A DNA stretch of 64,000 nucleotides from Methanobacteriota archaeon (GCA_023411115.1 JAEYPF010000020.1:21260-85259), one strand, 5' to 3'. Positions 28,764-36,653 are shown, numbered from the stretch's first letter. Numbers and translations: made by a program. Notes: generated from the letters alone by a model not told the origin.

Positions 28764-29420
28764 CTATTTAAGCGCCTCTTCAAAAGCATCTCTGTGAAAA
28801 CCGGATGCCATTTCTTTTTTACAATCTTCATCTGAAAACAGCCTCAATTTAGCAGCCCTACAAGGATAATGTTGTAATTTAAGACCAGCTTCCATAGGAA
28901 TATTTTCTAAATCATCGCTACCAAAATATTTATCCGAGATGTAATCAACCACAAATGTTGTCGAACCACAGGGAGAAGACCGGACAACATCAATAATAGC
29001 AATTTTACCATCTTCAAGTGTTATGTCTACTTTAGGCTTCCCTATTTTAGATGTAAACTCATCATATACTTCGTTACCGTTTTCTTCTAATTCACACATG
29101 ATATATGGGCAAGTTACGTTTTCATATCTTTCTAACTGGTTTTTGAATCCTTCACCTCTCCATGCAGCGACAATTATGTAATCTACATCTTTGTTAACCA
29201 TATCAACAATGTCTAAGGTAAGATCAGGGTGTTGAGTATAGGTTATTAAGATGTTTGCTTGTTTTATCTTTGTTAATGCATCTGGGGGAATGTCTATTTC
29301 ATCCATAAACATTGATGTAGGTTGTTCAAGTTCAACGAACTCTGTATTGAATTCCTTTTTTATGTTTTCAAATGCTCTTTCACCGTATGGTCCATCTGTA
29401 GCTATTACAACGTTTAACAT
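28764..29420 (-). CDS. DUF166 family protein
   Basis: 218 residues. MLNVVIATDGPYGERAF, VAAWRGEGFK, SPCGSTTFVVDYI and HYPCRAAK match the DUF166 (thymidylate synthase-like by name only) family of methanogens. Conserved cysteines in SSPCGST and HYPC suggest a redox or metal site. ATG at 29420 is preferred because GGAG lies upstream. It sits 13 bases after arsC and 22 before the QueG-like gene, so the three are one operon. Biochemical role unknown. Confidence 0.7.
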   Translation of the reverse strand: MLNVVIATDGPYGERAFENIKKEFNTEFVELEQPTSMFMDEIDIPPDALTKIKQANILITYTQHPDLTLDIVDMVNKDVDYIIVAAWRGEGFKNQLERYENVTCPYIMCELEENGNEVYDEFTSKIGKPKVDITLEDGKIAIIDVVRSSPCGSTTFVVDYISDKYFGSDDLENIPMEAGLKLQHYPCRAAKLRLFSDEDCKKEMASGFHRDAFEEALK

Positions 29421-29433
29421 TTCTTCAACTCCA

Positions 29434-29931
29434 TTATTTACATGAGAATTCTTTATCAATTGGCCTGCAGCATCCTTCCATCTCTTCTAAATTACAGCAC
29501 CTGTCCTCGGGTAACATATATGAATAGTATAAATCTTCTATCCAGAATTTTAATTCATCCCTAACTTTTTTGAATAATTCTAATTTCTCTTCTTCAGTAC
29601 CTTCAAATGCTGCTGGATCTTCAAATGGTTGCTTGAAGTATTTTTTACCTCCGGCAAAGAAAGGACATGCGTTATATTGATTTCCACAAACAGTTATAAC
29701 ATACTGGAATTCTTGGCCTTCAAATTCCTTTAAACTTTTAGATCTATGATTAGAGATGTTTATCCCAATTTCTTCCATAGCTTTTATTGCTAAAGAGTCT
29801 ACTTTTTGGGGGTCGCTCCCTGCACTGTAAACATCAAAATTATCTCCATATAAATCCCTGAACAGCCCTTCTGCCATTTGAGATCGGGCTGCATTATGTA
29901 TGCACATGAATAAAACTCTTTCTTTTGCCAT
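29434..29931 (-). CDS. arsC: Arsenate reductase-like low-molecular-weight phosphatase (ArsC type)
   Basis: 165 residues. The catalytic loop CIHNAARS (C-x5-R) is near residue 10, the second Cys region is VCGNQYNACPFFAGG, and QPFEDPAAFEG supplies the conserved DP. This is the thioredoxin-type arsenate reductase or phosphatase fold. The C-terminal tail adds five cysteines (CCNLEEMEGCC and a final SCK), which is not part of the usual enzyme. GGTGATC precedes the ATG. First gene of the arsC-DUF166-QueG-like unit. Confidence 0.8.
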   Translation of the reverse strand: MAKERVLFMCIHNAARSQMAEGLFRDLYGDNFDVYSAGSDPQKVDSLAIKAMEEIGINISNHRSKSLKEFEGQEFQYVITVCGNQYNACPFFAGGKKYFKQPFEDPAAFEGTEEEKLELFKKVRDELKFWIEDLYYSYMLPEDRCCNLEEMEGCCRPIDKEFSCK

Positions 29932-29976
29932 TTAGATCACCTTTATATTTTAATTAAATAGATGTTTTATCCCGAT

Positions 29977-29992
29977 TTGATCAGTTGATCAA
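29977..29992. promoter_or_regulatory. Inverted repeat upstream of arsC
   Basis: TTGATC-AGTT-GATCAA, perfect six-base arms, stands about 45 bases upstream of the arsC ATG. It could be an operator for one of the ArsR proteins here, or a small terminator for the DGC gene. Confidence 0.35.
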
Positions 29993-30078
29993 GCCTATAC
30001 AATGTTAAATGTTGCCTGAGGAATGGAGAGGTAGCAACGCGACGAACTTTGTATTTTCCCACCCACAAACATCTGTAT

Positions 30079-30456
30079 TTAATCTATAAGCTCACTAATT
30101 TTCTTTTTCATTACTAAAACACACTTTTCCCCATTTTCATCAAGTCTGACGGGATCAGTAGGCTTTAAATTTTCCAAGTCTAGTTCTTCCTGGGCATTAA
30201 TAATTTTTGCAACTTTAACGCCTTTTTGTCCAAGTATTTTGTCAACACAAGACCCTTCGCACCCATTGATTGCGATAATAGGATATTTTCTAATTAACTC
30301 TCTGAATCCTTCTCTATCTGCAGAGGTTGCACCCATACAGATAGATATAATGTCATCACGTTCTTTGACTGTGTCCGTACTGGCTGCCCTTGTAATTAGA
30401 CCGTAAGGGCTCATTCCACTACATGGAGCTAAAGCATATTTTTTCTCATTTGCCAT
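30079..30456 (-). CDS. DGC-domain zinc-binding-type protein
   Basis: 125 residues with cysteines in APCSGMSPYG, ISICMGATSAD and INGCEGSC, the pattern of the DGC family (putative zinc-binding) often found beside arsenic or redox genes. ATG at 30456 follows GGTGATAATT, which rules out the in-frame GTG at 30465. It is 12 bases behind the ArsR gene, so both share a promoter. Function not established. Confidence 0.65.
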   Translation of the reverse strand: MANEKKYALAPCSGMSPYGLITRAASTDTVKERDDIISICMGATSADREGFRELIRKYPIIAINGCEGSCVDKILGQKGVKVAKIINAQEELDLENLKPTDPVRLDENGEKCVLVMKKKISELID

Positions 30457-30468
30457 AATTATCACCGT

Positions 30469-30825
30469 TTAGAGTATTACTATTAATTCTTTAACTAAAT
30501 CAGCAATTTTTGGGTCTGTAAGACTGTAATAAATCCATATTCCTTCTTTACGTCCTTTAATGAAACCTAAATTTTTAAGAATGTTTAAATGGTGGGATAC
30601 ACTTGATTGTGGCTTATCTAAGGCATATATTATCTCACAGGCGCACAATTCGCCTTCAGATAATAAATACAATATTTTGAGCCTGGTTGCGTCTGATAAA
30701 GCTTTAAGTTTACCTGAGTATTCTTCAAAATGATCATCATGGGGTAATGATTCCATAAGTTCGTTTAATCTTTGTATTTGCCCTTCATTTGGTCTGTTTC
30801 CATCTAAAATGTCACAAGTTTTCAT
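30469..30825 (-). CDS. ArsR-family metalloregulator, copy 1
   Basis: 118 residues. Winged helix with LSDATRLKILYLLSEGELCACEIIYAL; the ELCACE motif in the alpha-3 helix is the classical As(III)/Sb(III) site of ArsR. Recognition helix around QSSVSHHLNILKNLGFI. A further Cys lies at residue 4. It probably represses its own operon (with the DGC gene) and perhaps the arsC unit until metalloid binds. Confidence 0.88.
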   Translation of the reverse strand: MKTCDILDGNRPNEGQIQRLNELMESLPHDDHFEEYSGKLKALSDATRLKILYLLSEGELCACEIIYALDKPQSSVSHHLNILKNLGFIKGRKEGIWIYYSLTDPKIADLVKELIVIL

Positions 30826-31224
30826 AATAACTCCCCTATCCCTGTAATTCAGTTAATGATTATTTATAGTTTAAATTTTATTCGCTGATGATTAAATCCA
30901 TATATCTATATATGTCGATATATTGATAGAAGTTTCAAATGGTATATAAACTTAACGTAATATTTTCTGAAAAATATTCAATGATAATATGTTGAAATAA
31001 ATACAGATGGGGCTGGATTATGAACTGTATTTAAACACCTTTAATCAGAATTAATGATTTAATAAAATAAGTTCTATAGATTGAATTCAAAAAAATTTGA
31101 AATCTATTGATAGCGACTCATATGTTATAATACAGCTTTTTAGCTTAAAATTCAACAAAAGAGATTAATTAATATATTTATTTTAATCCAAAACATTTAT
31201 AATTGAAATGAAGAAACTCCCTTT
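30826..31224. promoter_or_regulatory. Divergent promoter region between two arsR genes, with an imperfect palindrome
   Basis: No gene is seen. TATCTATATAT-GTCG-ATATATTGATA at 30903-30928 has 11-base arms with one mismatch and is a plausible ArsR operator. A minus-strand TATA (ACTATAAATAAT) lies at about 30862-30872, and a plus-strand TATA (CATTTATAATTG) near 31194-31205 stands about 25 bases before the second arsR start, which may be leaderless. Confidence 0.45.
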
Positions 31225-31596
31225 ATGAAAAATAATCGTTGTTGTCCAGTTGATTCAGATATGAAAACTGTTTGGGAAGATGGGCTTCAAAAGGACCTAA
31301 AGTCTTTAAAAGAATCTAATATCATTGAAATAGTAGATTTACTTAAAATTTTAGGTAATCCTATACGGATGCAAATTATATTGCTACTTTATAAAAGAGA
31401 TTATTGCGTTTGTGAACTCGTCTATTTACTTAACGAGAAACAAAATTTAGTTTCATATAATCTGGGAATACTTAAAAAACGCCAAATTATAGATTCTTAC
31501 AATCTTTCTAAGAACAAATATTACAAATTGAACTTAGAAGGGAATGCAAGGCCTTTAATTGAATATATTAAAGAAAACATGATAGTTGGGTTTTAA
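31225..31596 (+). CDS. ArsR-family metalloregulator, copy 2
   Basis: 123 residues. Winged helix with ILGNPIRMQIILLLYKRDYCVCELVYLL; the CVCE pair corresponds to the metal-binding Cys pair of ArsR. An N-terminal CC (NNRCCPVDSD) could be a third ligand. It is diverged from the copy at 30469-30825, to which it is head to head. No ribosome-binding site is visible, fitting a leaderless transcript. It likely controls the acetyltransferase gene that follows. Confidence 0.82.
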   Translation: MKNNRCCPVDSDMKTVWEDGLQKDLKSLKESNIIEIVDLLKILGNPIRMQIILLLYKRDYCVCELVYLLNEKQNLVSYNLGILKKRQIIDSYNLSKNKYYKLNLEGNARPLIEYIKENMIVGF

Positions 31597-31612
31597 CATA
31601 GAAGATGATAGT

Positions 31613-32044
31613 ATGGGGATAAAAATTACTTTTGCTGAACCTAAAGACGAAAAGTACATTAAAAAACTTTTATCTGAAGCATCTCTCCCTTACAATGACA
31701 TTTCAAAACATATAAATGATTTTTTATTAGCATCAATTGATGATGAAATCGTGGGAGTAATAGGAATTGAAATTATTGGGTATTTTGGCTTACTTCGTTC
31801 TCTAGCAGTTACGCCTTCTGAACAAGGCAAAGGTATAGGGAAACTTCTTTGTGAAAGAATGATAGCTTATGCTTCCTTAAAAGGAGTTAGGGAGTTATAT
31901 TTGTTGACTATAAATGCTGAATCATTTTTCGAAAGTTTAGGATTTAAGAAAATAGCAAGGGATAATGTATCTGAAGAAATTAAAAGTACCGAAGAATTTA
32001 AAAATATATGCCCTGTTTCTGCTGTATGTATGCTCAAAAAGTGA
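31613..32044 (+). CDS. GNAT acetyltransferase of ArsN2 type
   Basis: 144 residues. Acetyl-CoA motif RSLAVTPSEQGKGIGKLL, then ELYLLTINAESFFESLGFKKIARD and a C-terminal ICPVSAVCMLKK, which together match arsenic-cluster N-acetyltransferases (ArsN2). Relatives of ArsN detoxify modified arsenicals such as phosphinothricin-like compounds; the substrate here is inferred. ATG at 31613 is chosen, although a TTG at 31586 overlaps the preceding arsR stop and would couple translation. Confidence 0.75.
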   Translation: MGIKITFAEPKDEKYIKKLLSEASLPYNDISKHINDFLLASIDDEIVGVIGIEIIGYFGLLRSLAVTPSEQGKGIGKLLCERMIAYASLKGVRELYLLTINAESFFESLGFKKIARDNVSEEIKSTEEFKNICPVSAVCMLKK

Positions 32045-32063
32045 TGATTATAAACTAGATTTA

Positions 32064-32360
32064 TTATTTACAGAATTTTAACATCTCTTCAACGTCATAA
32101 AAGATGTTGCAGAAATATTTGCATGCTTCTTTTAGTTCTTTTTCACCTTTAGGGGTTAAAGAATAGTATTTTTTTTCATCAATTTTAATTAGATCTTTAT
32201 TTTTTAATTCATTAAGTGGGGGATAGATTGTTCCAGAGCTGGGCCTTTTACCTCTTCTTTTTCCTAATTCTTTGCTGATTTCGGCCCCTTTCATGCTTTT
32301 TTTGCCTATTATCCATAGTATTAGATAAGTTAAATATCCCCTTGGTTTGCAACATTCCAT
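32064..32360 (-). CDS. PadR-family regulator (short form)
   Basis: 98 residues: winged helix with GYLTYLILWIIGKKSMKGAEI and SSGTIYPPLNELKNKDLI, the PadR signature. Cysteines MECC at the start, and two more near the C-terminus (CKYFCN, FCK), could sense metal or redox state. It is divergent from the 32470/32529 genes. The two repeated palindromes at 32397-32443 lie between them, so auto-repression and control of the QueG-like gene are likely. Confidence 0.8.
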   Translation of the reverse strand: MECCKPRGYLTYLILWIIGKKSMKGAEISKELGKRRGKRPSSGTIYPPLNELKNKDLIKIDEKKYYSLTPKGEKELKEACKYFCNIFYDVEEMLKFCK

Positions 32361-32396
32361 GAAATAGTGTTGGATATCCAACTATATTTTATTTTC

Positions 32397-32443
32397 TATC
32401 GCATAACCGACAATTATAAATATAAAGTGTCGCATAACCGACA
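32397..32443. promoter_or_regulatory. Paired PadR-type operators flanking the TATA box
   Basis: TGTCG-CATAAC-CGACA (32428-32443) is a perfect palindrome. A copy with one mismatch (TATCG-CATAAC-CGACA) lies at 32397-32412. The two are spaced 31 bases apart, three helical turns, with the TATA box ATTATAAATATAAAG between them. This is a well-formed repressor target for the divergent PadR gene. Confidence 0.65.
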
Positions 32444-32469
32444 TTACACAGCATTGGGAGAACAAAATC

Positions 32470-32532
32470 ATGAAGAAAAAAGCATGCAAAATAGGATATT
32501 TTGAAAAAGTAAACTTTAAGGGGGGCCTATGA
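32470..32532 (+). CDS. 20-residue peptide coupled to the QueG-like gene
   Basis: MKKKACKIGYFEKVNFKGGL, starting after TGGGAGAAC and ending in a TGA that overlaps the next gene's ATG (ATGA). It is the first translated frame on the PadR-controlled transcript. It may be a leader peptide that couples translation, or a small Cys-containing peptide in its own right. Confidence 0.4.
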   Translation: MKKKACKIGYFEKVNFKGGL

Positions 32533-33455
32533 TGAGTTTTGTAGATGGATTAAAATCTAGATACATTGCTAAACGAATGAATAAGATTAAACAGCTATAT
32601 AATAGTGTAAATGGTGAAAAAGGGGCAATTAAATCAAATTCTTCATCTCCAGAAATATTTGCAGTCAATAAAAAAACACCACTCAGAGCCCTTCCGACTA
32701 TGTTGTCTATAGGAAAAAACATTGAATACAACTTTGAATCATTGAAAAATAATCCCACTAACCCCAAAACAATAGCATCTGATGATTTCATTAAAGAGTT
32801 AGAAAATTATGCTAAGTCTATGGGAATCAAAAGTATAGGATACACTAAGGCCCCTCCAGAGTTAATATTCAAAGGTAATGCAATTTTATATGAAAATGCA
32901 ATTGTACTAACTAAAGAAATAGATAAAAACCATGTAGATAATGAACTTCCCGGAAAATCAGTAACAGATCTTAAACTTTACAATAAACTAGGTAAGATAG
33001 CGAATGAACTTGCTGATTATCTTAGGAAGAATGGATTTGGTGCACATGCCAGCCATCCTGCTATTGGGTCAGTTACTTATCCTACACTCGCACAATATGC
33101 GGGATTAGGTTATAGGGGGAAAAGTAATCTTCTTATAACTCCAGAATTAGGTCCTAGGCAAAAAATAGCCGCTATATTCACAAGTATCGATAATTTACCA
33201 TTTAATGGGGCTAATGAACATTCATGGATAGTTGATTACTGTAACATCTGCGGCAAATGCATGAAAAAATGTCCAGAAGATGCTATTGTAGAAATAGAAC
33301 TTCCTAATGGATCTAAAGGAAGTAAGTTCGTGCCAGAACTTTGTAGGGGGTGTTACGAGAGTTGTACTATTTGTATGAAAGAATGTCCATTCAATAAAAG
33401 AGATTATTCTCATATTAAAGGTAGATTTGAAAAAACACAACAAAATAGAAGATAA
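32529..33455 (+). CDS. QueG-like Fe-S/corrinoid-type reductase, short paralogue
   Basis: 308 residues, clear paralogue of the protein at 27419-28741: same core (FIKELENYAKSMGIKSIGYTK; AGLGYRGKSNLLITPELGPR) and two Fe-S motifs (CNICGKCMKKCP; CRGCYESCTICMKECP). It lacks the GCGCG-repeat N-terminus, having a basic leader instead, and lacks the C-terminal domain. Expressed from the PadR-type operator region. A corrinoid-dependent or simple Fe-S reductase role is inferred from family resemblance. Confidence 0.7.
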   Translation: MMSFVDGLKSRYIAKRMNKIKQLYNSVNGEKGAIKSNSSSPEIFAVNKKTPLRALPTMLSIGKNIEYNFESLKNNPTNPKTIASDDFIKELENYAKSMGIKSIGYTKAPPELIFKGNAILYENAIVLTKEIDKNHVDNELPGKSVTDLKLYNKLGKIANELADYLRKNGFGAHASHPAIGSVTYPTLAQYAGLGYRGKSNLLITPELGPRQKIAAIFTSIDNLPFNGANEHSWIVDYCNICGKCMKKCPEDAIVEIELPNGSKGSKFVPELCRGCYESCTICMKECPFNKRDYSHIKGRFEKTQQNRR

Positions 33456-33552
33456 TTCTATCTTCTCAAATTAATTTTGGATAACCGCATCTGTGGCATA
33501 ATTTCAAACCGCTAAGTTTATATATTTAATTCAACTTTTCTATATTATACAG

Positions 33553-33577
33553 TTAGAATATTATAATATTAGAATAT
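33553..33577 (+). promoter_or_regulatory. Palindromic TATA/operator of the 33598 padR gene
   Basis: AATATTATAATATT at 33557-33570 is a perfect 14-base palindrome that contains the TATA box. It is flanked by direct repeats TTAGAATAT (33553-33561 and 33569-33577). The ATG follows about 30 bases on. Auto-repression is likely. Confidence 0.4.
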
Positions 33578-33597
33578 CAAAAAATATCAGTGAAATT

Positions 33598-34146
33598 ATG
33601 TCTAGAATATCAGATATTGAGGCAGCTATACTTGGATTGCTTTATGAAAAACCACAGTATGGTTACCAGATCGAAAAAACCATAGAATCATGGGGAATGC
33701 GTAACTGGACTCAAATAGGATTTTCATCAATTTACTACGTCCTTAAAAAGCTTGAAAAGAAAGATTTAGTTGAAAGTAAGATTGAAAAAGTTGAAGGGAA
33801 ACCATCACGTAAAATTTACACCATCACAGAAGCAGGAAAAGTGGAGATGAAGGAAAAGCTTATGGATCTTCTTTCATGGAATAAAAAGTTAATTTCACCC
33901 TTTGATCTTGGCATAGCCTACCTTAACTATCTCGAACCGCAAGAAGCAGTTGACTGTCTTGAAAACTACGTGAAATCAGCAGAGGGCAGGATCAAATTCC
34001 TTGAAAGTTCAGTTAGGGTACAGAAAGAATTAAAAGCTCCTTACTATGTAATTGCCCTTTTTAGCAGGCCCTTAGAAGCACTTAAAACCGAGATTGAATG
34101 GGTAGTACAATTAATTGAGACAATTAAAAATGCAGAGAATCTTTAA
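33598..34146 (+). CDS. PadR-family transcriptional regulator
   Basis: 182 residues with the PadR winged helix (AILGLLYEKPQYGYQIEKTI; YVLKKLEKKDLV; YTITEAGKVEM) and a C-terminal helical dimer domain. Paralogue of 25950-26489. It heads a group with GyrI-like ligand-binding proteins and small membrane proteins, which resembles multidrug-sensing clusters. The GyrI-like gene follows 28 bases after its stop, so the genes are probably cotranscribed. Confidence 0.84.
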   Translation: MSRISDIEAAILGLLYEKPQYGYQIEKTIESWGMRNWTQIGFSSIYYVLKKLEKKDLVESKIEKVEGKPSRKIYTITEAGKVEMKEKLMDLLSWNKKLISPFDLGIAYLNYLEPQEAVDCLENYVKSAEGRIKFLESSVRVQKELKAPYYVIALFSRPLEALKTEIEWVVQLIETIKNAENL

Positions 34147-34174
34147 AGCGAGTAAAATTTAGAAGGTGAATAAA

Positions 34175-34633
34175 ATGGAAATAGTGGAAAAGAAACTTGG
34201 AAAAAGGCAGGTGGCGTATGTAACATATAAAGGATCCTACGATGAAGTGCCAGTTTTAATGGGGGAAATTGTAGGATTCATAATGGCTAAAGGACTTTCA
34301 ATAATGGGTCCTCCATTTGGTGTGTACTTCAACAGTCCCCATGAAGTGCCAGTTGAAGACTTAATGTATGAGGTAGGAATGCCATTTGCTGGAGATGCAA
34401 AGGAAGAAGGAAGGGTGAAAATCAAAACATTACCTGAACAACTTGTTCTATCAACTATATATAAAGGACCTTACAGCGGATGCGGTATGGCAATTGGTGC
34501 ACTGGCAGAATACGCCTACAAAAACGGCTACGAAATTATCGGTCCTCCTATGGAAACCTACATCTCAGACCCTAACGAAACTCCAGAAAGTGAGCTTTTA
34601 ACAGAGATGTGCTTCCCTGTAATGAAAAAATAA
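34175..34633 (+). CDS. GyrI-like small-molecule-binding protein
   Basis: 152 residues of the GyrI-like/SOUL-type domain also found as the effector domain of AraC/MerR drug sensors: two repeats with GPPFGVYFNSPHEVP and GPPMETYISDPNETP. It has no DNA-binding part, so it should bind a ligand or protein partner alone. ATG at 34175 follows AAGGTGAA. It lies between the PadR gene and a gene that carries a second GyrI-like domain. Confidence 0.78.
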   Translation: MEIVEKKLGKRQVAYVTYKGSYDEVPVLMGEIVGFIMAKGLSIMGPPFGVYFNSPHEVPVEDLMYEVGMPFAGDAKEEGRVKIKTLPEQLVLSTIYKGPYSGCGMAIGALAEYAYKNGYEIIGPPMETYISDPNETPESELLTEMCFPVMKK

Positions 34634-34635
34634 TT

Positions 34636-34659
34636 CCCTGGAACACCAAGTGTTCGGGG
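34636..34659 (+). terminator. Hairpin after the GyrI-like gene
   Basis: GAACAC-CAA-GTGTTC (34641-34655), extended by CCC/GGG outside, begins a few bases after the stop codon. No strong T-run follows, so it may be partial, with some read-through to the next gene. Confidence 0.4.
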
Positions 34660-34746
34660 TTCAGGAAACATAATTTCCGTCAACGCCGAAAATTCGTAGA
34701 ATTTTTGAGTGATTTCATTTATTTTTTTATTAAGGAGGGGTTCAAA

Positions 34747-35790
34747 ATGGACAAGCATTCTCTTATAGCTCCCTGTGGAATGAACTGTGGGGTTTGTATG
34801 GCTTATTTAAGAGAGAAGAATAAATGTCCTGGCTGCAGGGGACCCGATGCAAATAAACCTGTTACAAGGACACGATGTAAAATTAAAAGCTGTGAAGTTT
34901 TTAAAAACGGAGAAAAAAAGTTCTGTTTTGATTGCGAAGATTTTCCCTGCCAGAATTTGAAGCGTTTAGACAAAAGATACCGAACCAAATATAACATGAG
35001 CATGGTTGAAAATCTTGAATATATTCAGAATTTTGGCATTGAAAAATTCTTAGAGAATGAAGGTGCCAAATGGACCTGTTCTGAGTGCGGGGGCACGATT
35101 TGTGTTCATAAAGGCTACTGTTACAGCTGCGGAAAGATATTTTGGAAAGTGAAAGAAATGACAAAAATAGACTTAAAAAAGGAGAATAAGGAACTCTACA
35201 ACCCTTCTAAAAAGGAAGTTTCTATTGTAGATGTCCCTGAAATGAAATTTTTGATGATAGATGGTGAAGGAGACCCGAATACATCACAGGAATATCAAGA
35301 TGCAATGGAAGCACTGTTTCCAGTATCTTATAAGGTTAAGTTCATTTCTAAAAAAGAGAAATCACAGGACTATGTTGTAATGCCTCTTGAAGGGCTCTGG
35401 TGGGTTGATAACATGGAAGATTTCAGCATTGACGATAAAAGCAGCTGGAAATGGACAGTGATGATAAGGCAGCCTGATTTTATAAGTAAAAGAATGATAA
35501 AAGATGCAATTGAAGAAGTGGAAAAAAAGAAGAATCCTGCAGCGTTATCTAAAATAAGATTTGAAACCCTTCATGAGGGTTTATCGGCCCAAATAATGCA
35601 TATGGGTCCATATGCAGAGGAAGGACCAACAGTGGAGAAACTGCATGCTTTTATTGAAGAAAATGGCTACCAATTTGACGGCAATACTCCTGGTAAAAAA
35701 CACCATGAGATATACATCAGCGACATGCGAAGAACAAAACCAGAAAGACTTAAAACAATTATAAGACAACCTATGAGTAAGAATAGGTGA
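34747..35790 (+). CDS. DUF3795 zinc-type domain fused to a GyrI-like domain
   Basis: 347 residues. N-terminal DUF3795-like part: IAPCGMNCGVCMAYLREKNKCPGC, then CKIKSCE and CFDCEDFPC, and a zinc ribbon CSECGGTICVHKGYCYSCG. From about residue 140 a GyrI-like domain follows (VPEMKFLMIDGEGDPN; GPYAEEGPTVEKLHAF; HHEIYISD). ATG at 34747 follows GGAGGGGTTC. The fusion of a Cys-rich binding module with a drug-binding fold suggests sensing or binding of a small electrophile or metal; this is inference. Confidence 0.75.
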   Translation: MDKHSLIAPCGMNCGVCMAYLREKNKCPGCRGPDANKPVTRTRCKIKSCEVFKNGEKKFCFDCEDFPCQNLKRLDKRYRTKYNMSMVENLEYIQNFGIEKFLENEGAKWTCSECGGTICVHKGYCYSCGKIFWKVKEMTKIDLKKENKELYNPSKKEVSIVDVPEMKFLMIDGEGDPNTSQEYQDAMEALFPVSYKVKFISKKEKSQDYVVMPLEGLWWVDNMEDFSIDDKSSWKWTVMIRQPDFISKRMIKDAIEEVEKKKNPAALSKIRFETLHEGLSAQIMHMGPYAEEGPTVEKLHAFIEENGYQFDGNTPGKKHHEIYISDMRRTKPERLKTIIRQPMSKNR

Positions 35791-35794
35791 TTAA

Positions 35795-36172
35795 ATGAAT
35801 AAAAATTTGAAAATAATTTTGTTTGGATTTTTGGTATGGTTAATACCTTTTTTAGTATCTTTTGTAATATTTCCTTTAAGAACCTCCATGAGGCCTTTAT
35901 TTGAATCCATAATGCCTTTAGTTCTTACCATAATAGTAATAGCATTAGCATATTATTATTTAAATGATATAACCGTTAATTTTGTAAAAGAAGGGGTAAT
36001 CATTGGCCTTGCATGGTTTATAATTAATATTGCAATAGATTTAGTGATGTTCATGCCTGCAAGCCCCATGCATATGAACTTTACAGATTACATGATGGAT
36101 ATAGGTCTTACATATGTAATGATCCCAGTTATAACAATAGGAATGGGATATATGGCTCAAGATAAGACATAA
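35795..36172 (+). CDS. Four-helix membrane protein of unknown function
   Basis: 125 residues with four hydrophobic helices (ILFGFLVWLIPFLVSFVIF; LVLTIIVIALAYYYL; IIGLAWFIINIAIDLVMF; YVMIPVITIGMGYMA). It begins four bases after the DUF3795-GyrI stop, so it belongs to that operon. A decayed sister copy lies immediately downstream. The pattern recalls small membrane proteins next to drug-response regulators, but no transport motif is seen. Confidence 0.6.
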   Translation: MNKNLKIILFGFLVWLIPFLVSFVIFPLRTSMRPLFESIMPLVLTIIVIALAYYYLNDITVNFVKEGVIIGLAWFIINIAIDLVMFMPASPMHMNFTDYMMDIGLTYVMIPVITIGMGYMAQDKT

Positions 36173-36254
36173 TAACCGAATGGTTTAATAGAGAATTGTA
36201 ATAGCGTATCTAAAAACATTGCCATTTATAATGGAATTAAATCTGTGTGATATC

Positions 36255-36631
36255 ATGAATAAAAATTTAAAAATATTAAACTATGGATTTTTGGTTTGGT
36301 TAATACCCTCCTTAATTACAGTTACTTCTGCATATTCAGGGGCCATGGCCATTTTTGAAATCATATCAGCAGTAGCTATAGCTGTAACTGTTATAGTGTT
36401 TTCTTATTTATATTTAAACGGTTTAAATGGGAATTTCATTAAAGAAGAGTTTTAATTGGGGTGGTATGGCTGATAATTAGTATTGCCATGGATTTACTCT
36501 TAATTGCAGCAGGTGTCTCACAGCTAAGTTTAAACAATTACGCAATGTATGTTGCCCCCCTCTATATCATCGTTCCAGCAATAACTATCGGATTAGGTTT
36601 ATACATGAATCAAAATAAGTCAAAGGCGTAA
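36255..36631 (+). pseudogene. Frameshifted sister copy of the 35795 membrane protein
   Basis: Reads MNKNLKILNYGFLVWLIP like its neighbour, then stops after NGNFIKEEF. The other frame resumes at LIGVVWLIISIAMDLLL and ends ITIGLGLYMNQNK, matching the neighbour's second half. Adding one T to the TTTT at about 36449-36452 restores one frame of about 126 codons. So it is either a recent pseudogene or a one-base sequence error. Confidence 0.75.
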
Positions 36632-36653
36632 TATCTACTTTGGAGTGTTAATT

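Noticed and set aside
30826..31224. A CRISPR leader or tRNA in the arsR-arsR gap
   Set aside because: No repeat-spacer pattern, no cloverleaf and no GTTCGA-like T-arm could be found.
34660..34695. GGAA-N7-TTCC near 34673 considered as another NrpR operator
   Set aside because: Spacing is seven, not six, bases and it lies between two genes unrelated to nitrogen.
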